The position numbers and the translations under genes are program-made. Below the pieces are notes generated by a model. The model saw only the letters and a list, made by a program, of their open reading frames with translations, had not been told where the DNA came from and did not search any database. 64,000 nucleotides of DNA, taken from assembly GCA_011317545.1 (NCBI GenBank), contig WUJK01000007.1:1736001-1800000 (forward strand), given 5' to 3'. Positions 1 through 10,135 of this stretch are shown one piece after another (the stretch's first letter is position 1; each line of letters starts with the position of its first letter). Source of the stretch: Coniella vitis. Lineage: Eukaryota; Ascomycota; Sordariomycetes; Diaporthales; Schizoparmaceae.

Positions 1-387
1 CAGAATAAGTCTGCTTTAGCCTATACGGTTCGCTTTAAGTAACTCTTAGTATGCCTCCCTTGGGAAGATAAGAACCTTATGGAATACTATTATAGAGGGC
101 TTAAGGACGAGGTTAAGGACGAAATCTCCAAGTAGGACTGGCCCGAGGACTTTACGATATTTAGCAATAATGCTATCCGTATCGATAACCGTCTCTACGA
201 AAGGCGTATGGAGAAAAGTAAGAAAGGAGGTAGCTATACTATATGGAGGAATCACGCTAATATAGGACGGCGGATTTAATAGACGACTAACCGTAGCTTC
301 TAGCAACGAGGCACGGCAGTTAGCGGTACTATATACTTAGGCCCTATGGAGCTCGACGCAGCTTAGCGTAAACCTATAAGTAAGGAA

Positions 388-429
388 TGCTTTAACTGTG
401 GTAAGACAGGCTACTTCGCACGAGAATGC
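388..429 (+). pseudogene. Gag CCHC zinc knuckle with His to Tyr change
   Basis: Nucleic-acid-binding knuckle of the Gag protein. The spacing C-x2-C-x4-H-x4-C is preserved, but the histidine position (codon 412-414) reads TAC, Tyr, where CAC, His, is expected. A C to T change in a CpA step explains this, as for the stops around it. The knuckle would not coordinate zinc normally. Confidence 0.8.
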
Positions 430-2579
430 CGATAACCCAAGAAACCCAGAGAATTTAAGAAAGTCCCCGAAGGACGATAAGCCAATATTATGATACGCGA
501 GACTACGGATTCTACTCCTAGCTAAAACTAGCTTCTAGAGCAAGCGTCGGACGACTCCGATTATAGACTCCTTAACTGGACCTTCTGTTATAAGGATAAT
601 TGTATAACGTACCTCTCGGTAAAGCAAGGCTTAGGATGGTTCCCTTAGAAACCTTGTAAGGAACGATAAATTGTAATTACCTAGAGGATGCCCCTCCCAA
701 CGGATATTTTATAGAGTAATATTACGGAAATTACGGAATAATGGGAAATGCTTAGTATCGGTTAGAATGCTAGCGCCTAAACTATTAACGAAGAAACGAG
801 CTTAGAACTAGAAAGCTTTATAGACGAAGATACCGATGAAGGAGATGTATACTACCTTATCTACGGTATTACACTTAGAGAACTATTTAGGATAATATCT
901 TGTTAGGACGAAACCCCCCTTGCATGGGAAGACGCGCGAATCAACCACCTCCACGAAAAACACCACCAGATCGCATGGTTTGCCTGTATTATACATAATT
1001 GCAGATAATACTTTAAATACAAGGTAACCAACGAATAGTTCCCCACGCGCGAGATAGGGTATAGCATTATCGCCTATAATAACGATAATAGCGACTATTA
1101 TAAAGTACTTAGAATAAGGGGAAACTATGCTAGCATTGGCCTTATATATAATACCCCCTACGAATATACTACGCGATAAGTAAAATAGTACTAATGTACG
1201 ATACCCTAGTACGCACCTTACGCGTAAGAAAAAGCGCTCGACTGGCATAGAATACGCGAACAGAAATAAAGGGAAAAGCTCGCAAAGCCTACGCACGCGG
1301 AACCTACGCACTACAGCTTCTATAAGCGCGCCGACTGCGTAGAACACCTAGCGGATAAAGCGCGTACCTACTACAACCTCAAGGATAGTTAGCCCGGAGC
1401 ATAGACTCTGTATACCGAAGAAGAAAATTAAGCGCGCCTATAGCGATAGGCCGCAGTACGTATACGATACGGAATGCAATAAGCTAAGAACCTAGTATAG
1501 ATAGCAGCCCTTAGAGTATAGCAAGAATAGCAGAACCTAAAAGGCAAGGATCGCCTATAAGGGATAATAAGCGATTAAGACTTATAGCAAAGTCCCTCTG
1601 CGCGATAGATAGCTCGACGTACGAATATTTGAAAATCGCAGTTCGAATTAACGATAAATACTACACAGCACTCCTAGACAGCGGAGTATAAGGAAATTTT
1701 ATATCCCTAAGCGTTATCAACAGAGAACGGATACCTTGGAAGAAGAAGATGGAACCCTATAAACTTAGCACCGTAGAAGGTATAGAAGTCGCTTACGGCC
1801 GAGGTATTATCGATATGGAATCTGATTAATTACCAGTCACGATCCACGGACGCACGATACTAATGAACTTCGATATTACGGACACCGTATAATACGAGCT
1901 GATCTTAGGTATACTATAGTTAAGAAAGGAAAATCCTCGAATCGATTGGACTAATGGTTATGTTTTATAGGATAAAGCGGATACCTAAGAAGCGGTTGTA
2001 ATTAAAGGCGTAGGATCGGATTTAGTTACTAAGCGATACCTGGATAGCAGGGGCTTAAACGAATTCATATATACCTCTAAATCGAGAAGAGCTAAGGCAA
2101 TAGCTACCCTAGGATACGATAAACCTCGATAGCTTATGGAGAAGGATCTAGCGATAGTTAATACCTAATAGAGTAAGGGATATAGCAGATTAGGATATAA
2201 TATAATAGGATTCTATAGATAGCAGGATGTGTTATCGCGATAAGTTTAAGAAGGAACTAAGTACGTATAACGATATCTCCTTGTGATAGCAACTATATAA
2301 GACGAAGATACGTTTAGAGACCTCTCCGGTATACCAGAAGAGTATCGGAAGTTTACAAAACTATTTTAAGGAAAATTCGATAACGGCCTACCAGAGCACG
2401 GCCTATACGACTACGAGATCCTACTTAAAGAAGGAGAATAACTAAAGTTCTTTCCTATCTACGGATTAGATAAGGATAAACTTAAAGCATTTAGAGAATA
2501 TATCGACGAAAATCTTAAGAAAGGCTATATCAGACCCTCCTATTTACTAGCAGGATACCCAATCCTATTTATACTAAAG

Positions 2580-3000
2580 AAAAACGGCAAACTACGACTA
2601 TACGTTGACTATCGGCAACTTAATAATATTATAATTAAGAATCGGTACCCCTTACCTCTCTTTAAAGAACTTAGAGATAGACTTAGAGGAGCCTAATGGT
2701 TTACGGCCCTCGACTTTAAAGAAGGATATACGTATATTCGTATTAAACCCGGGGAAGAATGGAAAACAGCGTTTAGAATACGCTACGGATATTTCGAATA
2801 TCTTATTATGCTATTCGGACTTACTAACGCCCCTGTATTATTCCAGGAGATGATGAACTTTATCTTACGCGAATACCTCGATTATTTTGTGATCGCTTAC
2901 CTAGACGATATCCTTATTTACTTAAAGATATTCGAAGAATACCAGAAGTATGTTACGATAATCCTGTAAATCCTCTAAGAAAATAAGATTTTGGTGGAAC
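2580..3000 (+). pseudogene. Reverse transcriptase core of the retroelement
   Basis: Palm and fingers of a Ty3/gypsy reverse transcriptase read in the frame of codon 2601. Recognisable blocks are YVDYRQLNN (2601), TALDFKEGY (~2703), EEWKTAFRIRYGYFEYL (~2754), FGLTNAP (~2814) and VIAYLDDILIY (2889-2921). The catalytic aspartates survive. Asp and Glu codons cannot be altered in meaning by C to T in CpA, which explains why catalytic residues persist among many stops. Confidence 0.9.
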
Positions 3001-4079
3001 CTACTAAATGCAACTGGAATACTTAAGAAGTTAGCTACCTCGGATATACTATTATACTAGGGCATATACGGATATAGAAAGATAAAGTATAGGCAGTTAG
3101 GGACTGGCCTATACCTTAGAACGTTAAAGATGTTAGAGCCTTCTTAGGCTACGCTAACTTCTACCGATAATTCATTAAGAATTATAGTAGTATTATAGTA
3201 CTACTTACGGAACTTACGAAAAAGGATATTACCTTTAACTGGAACGACTAGGCATAGAAAGCCTTCAGTATAATTAAGGATGCAGTTATATTAGAACTAA
3301 TCCTAGTCGAAGCAGACCAAGATAAAGTTTTCGAGATCGAGATAGACGTATTAAATTATGCACTCGGTGGATAACTCGGATAACGAGACGATAAAGGACG
3401 ACTACGAATAGTTAGCAACTTCAGCAAGAAACTGAACGGACTAGAACTTAACTACGGAACGCCCGATTAAGAACTTATAGCAATAGTAGAAGCCTTTAGG
3501 GAATGGCGATACTACCTTATCGGCGCAAAATAACAAATTCTTGTATATACGGATCATAAGAATCTCCAGGCATTTACCTCGATAAAGCAGCTTAATAAAC
3601 GATAAGTTAGATGGTACGAATTTCTATCAGAATTCGACTTTAAGATTATCTACCGCAAAGGTAAGGAAAACGAATGAGTAGATGCTCTTAGCAGACGGTT
3701 AGACTATAAGGATAGTAATAGCAAAGACCAGGATATTATGGTAATCTTTAGGGAAGATTCGGAAGGCAACCTTACTATGCCGTCTATTACTAAGGAACTT
3801 AACGTAATACTACGTATCGAAGGAAAAATACCTAACCTCGATAGTATAATAATATTAGAACAAAACGACTATATTAGAAGCATCCATAGCGTACTAGCAT
3901 ATAGATACTAAGGAATTAGAGCAACCTATAAAAGGATTCGACGTTATTGGAATCTACTAAACCTTAAGAAACGAGTCACGGATATCGTTAACAACTGCGA
4001 TATATATAAACGGAATAAGACAGAACAATATAAACCTTACGGACTATTATAACCTCTACTAGTACCTACGACTGTTTGG

Positions 4080-4410
4080 TTATCTATTAGTCTAGATTTT
4101 ATCACCAAGCTACCCCTCTTACGAGAACCCTTAACTTAGGTGCAGTACGATAGCATCTTAGTAGTGGTTTGCAGACTGAGCAAGTACGTATACTTCCTAC
4201 TATATAAGGAAAGTAGTACCGCAGAAGAACTCGTATATATATTCCTCCGCATTATTATCGCTAACTACGGAATACCTTAGGAAATTATATTAGATAGAGA
4301 TAGAAAATTCGTATCGAAATTCTGGATCTTACTTACTAAATACCTCGGAACGATATAACGTATATCTACGGCATTTTATCCTTAGATAGACGGATAAACG
4401 GAACGTATTA
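4080..4410 (+). pseudogene. Integrase catalytic core of the retroelement
   Basis: Retroviral-type integrase core in the pol frame: SISLDFITKLP (first Asp 4095-4097), ILDRDRKFVSKFW (second Asp 4293-4295) and a degraded HPQTDGQTER block (Glu 4401-4403). The interval between the second Asp and the Glu is 35 residues, the family spacing. An HHCC-like zinc-binding stretch precedes it at about 3870-4010. Several Gln codons are now TAA or TAG. Confidence 0.88.
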
Positions 4411-4964
4411 ACTAGATTGTAGAATAAAATCTATAATGCTACGTTAACTACGAATAAGATAATTGGGTCGAACTTTTACTAACCGCGCAGTTCGCTTATA
4501 ATAGCGTAGATACGATAAGTACAGGGAAATCACTATTCTTCCTACTCTACGGATATAATCCTACGGTATATTACGAAATACTACTAGGTGGAAACGCAGA
4601 AACGGCAGACTAATACGCTAGAAGAATTAAGCAATTATACGAAGATGCTCGACATATGCTTCAGGACGTTAAAGAATAAATGACGAAATACGCTAATTAG
4701 AAAAGGATTGAGGGACTAATCCTATAGAAGGGAGATAAAGTCTACCTTAACCGCAAAAATATTAAAACCACTAGACCCAGCGATAAACTCGACTATAAAA
4801 AACTCGGACCTTATAAAATTGCACGACAAATTTCCCCAGTTAACTACGAACTTGAAATCCTATACATACGTCTACACCCAGTCTTCTATATTTTACTTCT
4901 GGAACCAGCACCAGCAGACGCAGAACTCTCGTACGACACAGACATTATCGAACCAGAGCAAGCA

Positions 4965-5070
4965 CAGTACGAAGTTGAACAGATTCTCGACTCACGCAAA
5001 CGCGGACGCGGAAAACAATACCTTATCAAATAGAAAGGATACGATAACTCAGAAAACACTTAGGAACCCC
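4965..5070 (+). pseudogene. C-terminal chromodomain of the pol polyprotein
   Basis: The stretch beginning YEVEQILDSRKRGRGKQYL and continuing IK-stop-KGYDNSENT-stop-EPP matches the chromodomain that chromoviruses carry after integrase, thought to guide insertion to methylated-histone chromatin. Both stops are TAG where the family has Trp (TGG), so two aromatic-cage or core Trp residues were lost by G to A change. The reading frame then stays open past the domain to about 5300, opposite the antisense ORF. Confidence 0.85.
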
Positions 5071-5116
5071 CAAAGAATATCCACAAAAATCTGATTAAAG
5101 AATACGAAAATCAGAG

Positions 5117-5542
5117 TTACGAACCACTAATAGCAGAAGACCCTAAGCTAAAGAAGTTAGACGCGGATAAGTCCGCAGACTCCAGGAAGGTACTAAAGTC
5201 TATTACTCTAAAACTACTAAACTCCTGTAATTCGGCAGCAGCTTTAGATTCCGCGGAAATAGCTGTATTTACGCTAGACCCGGCTTCCTACTCCTCCTGA
5301 GCATTAAGCGACTCTAATCCCGTATTCACTAACTTCGCACTCCTCTTTACTAGAGACTTACGCTGAACACGAAGACGCTCTAAGCGAGAAAGCGCCTCCC
5401 CCGCCTTACGATGAGCCTTACGAAGCTCCTTACGCGTATTAGCCTCCTGTGCACGAAGCTTTTTCTCCTCCGACAAAACACGAGAAACTGTATAGTTAGC
5501 ATACCAATAAGGAAGATCATTATAGCTAGAACTCACGGGCAT
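5117..5542 (-). pseudogene. Antisense coiled-coil ORF in the 3' part of the retroelement
   Basis: On the opposite strand to pol. ATG at 5540-5542 opens 84 codons rich in Glu, Arg, Lys and Ala (for example SEEKKLRAQEANTRKELRKA), a strong coiled-coil pattern, up to a TAG at 5288-5290. The same frame then continues for 56 more codons (LQEFSSFRVIDF, then FFSLGSSAISGS) to a TAA at 5117-5119. About 141 codons are therefore broken by one stop, probably a mutated CAG or TGG. The sense frame after the chromodomain is also open over most of the same DNA, so both strands appear to have been coding. I recall similar antisense ORFs next to the 3' LTR in other fungal gypsy elements, from memory. Function unknown. 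Confidence 0.7.
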
Positions 5543-6250
5543 TTATAGGAACACCATTCCTATCACATCGTTTTCCTCGTTTTACGTACGCAGAACAACG
5601 CGAAACACTATCCATTATACGGTATAACCACCCCTTGGAAGCATAGAGAGAATAAGGCATTGTCTTAAAACCAAAAGTTTCAATAGAAAGATAAAGACGG
5701 TTATATTGCTCGGTTTTCTTCGAACGCGATTTCTAGATACCCGTAGATATAACGAATTAGGAAGGCATAATCCGGAGTAAGAATATTAGGCAGGACTACT
5801 TACGGAAACACTGTAGGTCTTTAGGGATAAAGACCGATAGAAGGGAGATAATATTATAACCTACGGTTATATAGGTTATAGGAATAGGCTAGCGCAACTA
5901 TATGCTAGTAAATCGGAACCTTAACGGACCGATGGGGATTTCTTATATAAGAATATAGAGTGGCATAATTAGGGTTAGGGTTGGATTACCTTGATGACTA
6001 AGATAGTTGGAGCGATAATGATCCAAATGATCCAAGTGAGCCAACGCTCCTATCGCTCTAGGTGATCCAAGGATCTATACTTACTATAGATAGGAAACAA
6101 CGGAAGAATATAAGGACGATGGATTTCCTAGCTATTAGATAGTTTTCCTTATAGTCTTCAGTTGTGAATCTAAGTATCATTTCATATGATAGGGTAATCC
6201 CTCTTGATCACTTGTGACACTTGATATTGCTCGACAACGTACGAAGACTT
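5543..6250 (+). repeat. LTR-like tail of the retroelement
   Basis: Non-coding and still partly AT-biased, with a TATA-like tatataag near 5943, a short telomere-like run at 5969-5982, direct repeats of ATGATCCAA-like units at about 6018-6040, and an imperfect inverted repeat (GGAGCGATA near 6008 against TATCGCTC near 6050). Its position after the coding part fits a 3' LTR, but the left LTR is outside the window, so neither boundary nor target-site duplication can be shown. CA and TG steps become frequent after about 6160, which suggests the damaged region ends there. Confidence 0.45.
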
Positions 6251-7508
6251 AAAGGTAATACTTCCCCCCCTGCTAATATACAATTCATAGGTACTTCCAG
6301 AATCCGGGATTCAGGCAAGGATCATTACAGATAGCCAGCAGTCACATCCGCGTTGCTAACCGACCTTTTCTTTTTTTTTTTTTTTTTGCTGTTTTGGCAC
6401 ACTATCTAGTTCAATACCTCCCATAAGTTGTGCCGCATCCTTTATTGGCCGATTCCCACGACAATCCGTCTTAGCACTCCATACTTGGATATGGCAATCT
6501 GACTTCGTAAGGAGATATGGGCTTATTCAGTTCCCATAGTCGGAATCAAATGGGTTAGGTACCGATCATGTTCAATCATCTTGTTCCATCCTTGACAGGA
6601 TCGTTGACGAAACAGCTTGAATTCAGAGGAAGCATCAGAGGTTGTAATAGTATCTAGTCCATATGTACAACGTTGCATTCAACTAGGTGCTAGTTGCGAG
6701 AATCGGATGACTGTTTTGTTAAACCATGAGGAACCAGCTGCACGCTTTCATGTACATTCAGATCTATTTCTTTCCAGTACTCTGCCAGACGACGACTACC
6801 AGCTTTGCAAGATCTCGGCATTTCCCAGTGCTAGTAAAGGGAATGTCCTGGACTACTCCTTTTTCTCAATACATCACGTCAGCCCGTACGATCTTCTGTA
6901 TGGCACTTAAGAACAAGGCGACATCGCGGATATGAGCAGGCTCGCAAAAGAAGACAGTGTACAAGACACACCAACAAGAGAAATCCATAGTTTTGCTAGT
7001 TGCTGCTGCACTATCACTATCTCTTTATGGTGGAAATAAAAGGACGCTGCGATCGGTTTGAATAAACTAGTTCGAAGCGAGTACAATAGAAGAATCGCTA
7101 TCTTTTAAGGTCATATTTTGTTGGAATTATTAATACCCTTTGAGTTTATACCGCAATTGTTGCAGTTTCTGATCGACATAGCAAGTTTGAAGGTGGACGG
7201 CAACTGACCTAATACATTACAATAATAAAGCCCCTTCTTAGGTATATAATCGGTCTATACACACACGTACATGGTACATAAAACCGTGGTGAACAAGTCA
7301 CAGTGATGGTAGCTAAGCTGTGGCTAAATTGGCTACCCATAGTAGCCTAGTATGCTCTACAGGTATCTAAGGGTATAACGGTACAGTCCTGCGTTTCCAA
7401 ACAAACATCAAGCGAGGTTCAGAAACAATATACACTCTACCTTGCCGCGCGTTTCCTCGCTTCAGAATTAGAGGCAAGTACTGTACAAAGGAGGCGATCG
7501 CCTTAATA
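6251..7508. other. Intergenic, no gene supported
   Basis: Between the retroelement and the next gene. A T17 tract lies near 6371-6387. Only short open frames occur (for example about 97 codons at 6617-6910), with no recognisable domain. The last part is presumably the 3' untranslated region of the minus-strand gene that ends at 7509. Confidence 0.5.
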
Positions 7509-8783
7509 TCAAGGCATTGTAGTAGACATGGCAGAGCGAGCCTGTTCAAGTCCTCGCGCGACATGATTGCGCACTCGTTCAGATTCCTCACGAACCTGTT
7601 TCTGGACCAGCTCCTTGAGTCCATCGTACTTTTGATCCATCTCTGCACGCAACTTGTCCAAGATTCCGATTGCTAAAGTGTCCGAAAGTGCGGCCACGTC
7701 CAGTCCTTGGCCAGACCCACCGTTAACATTCGCTTTGGCCGGTTCTTGCTCTCCCTTCATGATGTGGTTTAGCTCTTCACGCACAGTCTCCACAATGCGT
7801 GCCTCAGCATCGTTCAGTAGCTTCGTGACCTCCTGCTTGTGTTGCGCCAGAACCTGTTGAAACTGGGTTTTGACAACATCTAGGCTTGTCTCGAACAAAC
7901 TATCAGCGAATCTACCAAAAGCTCTGCCGGTGCGGAAAGCCGAAAGTTCAGGATTTGGACTGCTGTCGCTCTCACGGCGCCGCTTTTTGCCTCTGTCAGA
8001 GACACTGTCAGTGGCTTCGAGGCGAACATGCAAATGCTGGTCAAGGTTTCTGTTCGCATTATTGCTGGAGTGAGCCGATGCCGACTGCTCCTCGGCCTGG
8101 GGTGCGTCGAGCGGGCAGGCGGAGGGGTCCTCGACCTTCCTGAAAAGCCTGGACGAGCCCCGGTCAATGCTGGTGACTGTTTGAGCCGTGACTGCTGCAC
8201 ACATCTCCAGGCACTGGTTGAAGGGCATTCTGCGAGAGCTGGGGATGAACGTGCGGACAGTGAGCCGGGTCTGCGTTGCAACGGCGTACATGCCCTTCAT
8301 CACCGTCTTCGCTACTTCTGTATCAGGTTTCTGAAACACCTTGTCCACAAAGAGCGTGGGCGGCTCTTTCAGGTCAAAGGTCCAAACCAAGGTGTCTTCA
8401 TCGTACCAACGGACTGTAGAGTCTCTGGTGACCGACATTGTCCTTGTCGCTTCTGGGTAGATGTGCAGATAGTTGAGCATCCTAAAACGAAGCCTTCGGG
8501 GCATATACCACAATTTGAAGAGAGCCTTCTCGCCTGGAACCCAGTATATAGTGGCACTGAGGCCAGATAGACTCTGGTCCGCCCATCCCACCTCCGCCGT
8601 GCTGCTGGCCATATACTCGAGCGCTTTCGGCAGACCAGGCTCGGACGGTGGTTGGGAGTTTTGGCTGCCATTCGCCGCGGCCGCTGCACCACCAGCAGAC
8701 ACAGACACCGTGGTGTCTGAAGTTGTACCCGAGGTGCTTGCCTTGTAGGGAGGCGGCGGACCCGTCGCGTTGGCGCCAGGCAT
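7509..8783 (-). CDS. Hypothetical coiled-coil protein, 424 aa
   Basis: Not recognised. One uninterrupted frame of 424 codons from ATG 8781-8783 (MPGANATG...). The frame stays open a little further upstream but has no ATG there. The N-terminal ~55 residues are Gly/Ala/Ser/Pro-rich and look disordered. Residues ~60-215 form a compact segment with several aromatics (YWVPGEKALFKLWYMPRR) and could be a folded domain. A basic KKRRR at about 270 could be a nuclear localisation signal. The C-terminal ~130 residues are long amphipathic helices (VKTQFQQVLAQHKQEVTKLL; LKELVQKQVREESERVRNH) that look coiled-coil. No signal peptide or membrane segment. An unseen intron or upstream exon is possible. Confidence 0.62.
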   Translation of the reverse strand: MPGANATGPPPPYKASTSGTTSDTTVSVSAGGAAAAANGSQNSQPPSEPGLPKALEYMASSTAEVGWADQSLSGLSATIYWVPGEKALFKLWYMPRRLRFRMLNYLHIYPEATRTMSVTRDSTVRWYDEDTLVWTFDLKEPPTLFVDKVFQKPDTEVAKTVMKGMYAVATQTRLTVRTFIPSSRRMPFNQCLEMCAAVTAQTVTSIDRGSSRLFRKVEDPSACPLDAPQAEEQSASAHSSNNANRNLDQHLHVRLEATDSVSDRGKKRRRESDSSPNPELSAFRTGRAFGRFADSLFETSLDVVKTQFQQVLAQHKQEVTKLLNDAEARIVETVREELNHIMKGEQEPAKANVNGGSGQGLDVAALSDTLAIGILDKLRAEMDQKYDGLKELVQKQVREESERVRNHVARGLEQARSAMSTTMP

Positions 8784-10135
8784 TGCGCAAGGCTGCGACG
8801 TGTACAAGCCACGCGAGAGTTTCTAGGTGCAGCTGCCGAGGCTGTGGTGTCAGAGCTGTGTGTCTGTCAACCTAGATGGCCAGCTGCGTCTCGTGGTGAT
8901 GGTGACTGGTCCACCGTAGAGTCTGATGAAATGGTGGACTGCTATTTCCACACGGACGAGTACACTGAGGCCGTTGTTTGGAGCCGATGTCCTGAGCGCT
9001 TATAGGCGATCCAGGCTGACTGTACGATGTAAGTGATGACATATAAGCTCCGAAGCTGTCGAGACGTTACGAGTGGATCTCGTTGCTCGAGATCTGATGA
9101 GTTCGCTGCTTGATGCGGCGGGTGTTGGTGGATTGCAGAGGGTAGATGGTGTGCACATGTTGGATGGCTAGCCGCGCCACCCCGTGCAGATAAGAGTAGT
9201 GAAAATAGCAGCTTTTTCGATCGCTCACGAGGTATGACATAGGCCACCCGGGTGCAGATTGCAACTTGCACCACCCCTGGCCCTGCCTGACCTTTTTTCC
9301 CTTGCATCTGCATTCCTTGGCAAAACAACATCACAGGAATTCATTCATTCCACTCATCCTCCGCTTCCATGATACTTCTGACATGTCAGCAGGCACTGCG
9401 CTGGTAATGGTGTCTGTAGACCAAACTGCAGAAATCGAAACGCACAGCCATGGCACCCTGATGTAGCTGATATCACGTCAGACTGGGCGCACGGGATCGG
9501 AGACACAGCCATGAATTTGCTATAGCCAGGCACCACGGCAGCCAGCTCTACATACTATACTATGTACTATATGAGCGTCACACACGGCCAAACGCACGCT
9601 ACTAGTTCTGTGCTATTGTTCGTCACTTGCAGACGCCCACTCGACTGCGCCAGTGCACAGTACCCACGACCCCAGCCTCGCGTATCAAGGAAGGGGAGAG
9701 AGGGGGGGGGGGTGAAGGGGGGCAGCATACTCTCAGAAGGAGCAAGCACGCCCAGATGACCCCCGTTTCTGACCACATGGATTTGCAGGTGGAGGGTGGC
9801 GTGCAGCTCTCAGCTCGCTTTTTAGCGGCGACAGGACCGGCATGCAAGTCACCCAGCAGCTCGGATACGGCAGCCTTGCAAGATGGGCCACTCCACCTTT
9901 CCATGGTTGAGAGTGTAGTCTTGGTGATGCTGTATAAAATCTTGTTGGCTGCTCTTTCTCACTCGTTCTCGAGGTGCCTGGGACTGGGTACCTTTCTGCC
10001 CAGACTCCATGACTTTCCATCCATGATCAAGGAGCTCGACCTGCCATTCACGGGCGTGAGACCAAACACAGGTTCAAACAGTCTAGCCATCGCAAGAGTT
10101 GCTTTGCCGAACCAAGAGATCTGCTGCCAAATAAT
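8784..10135. other. Divergent intergenic region
   Basis: 1.35 kb between two divergent genes, so it should hold both promoters. A G-rich stretch lies at about 9691-9722, and an exact TACTATGTA nonamer at 9558-9566. Overlapping open frames occur in several phases, but none resembles a protein family. Confidence 0.5.

Larger units (their letters stand above)
1..5303 (+). mobile_element. RIP-degraded Ty3/gypsy chromovirus, gag-pol part
   Basis: Remnant of an LTR retrotransposon whose left end lies outside the window. Translating through stops gives, in order: a gag zinc knuckle (388-429, CFNCGKTGYFAREC), an aspartic protease (LLDSG, Asp codon 1677), reverse transcriptase (YVDYRQLNN near 2601; YLDD at 2898-2909), RNase H (DHKNLQAF near 3550), integrase with DFITKLP (Asp 4095), DRD (Asp 4293) and TER (Glu 4401), which fits D-D-x35-E, and a chromodomain (4971-~5060). 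From protease to chromodomain all motifs share one frame; the gag knuckle lies in another. More than twenty in-frame TAA/TAG codons lie between protease and the end of RT, as expected when CAA, CAG or TGG suffer CpA to TpA change on either strand; the chromodomain WKGY is now TAG-KGY. CpG stays common. This is the signature of repeat-induced point mutation. The element cannot encode its own proteins. Confidence 0.93.

Noticed and set aside
883..1347. 154-codon frame antisense to the gag remnant
   Set aside because: RIP changes create few stops in this antisense phase. The peptide has no motif, and the sense strand shows gag-like remnants.
4819..5094. 91-codon + frame over the chromodomain
   Set aside because: It is out of phase with the chromodomain frame, which is identified by motif; its peptide is Thr/Asn/Gln-rich noise.
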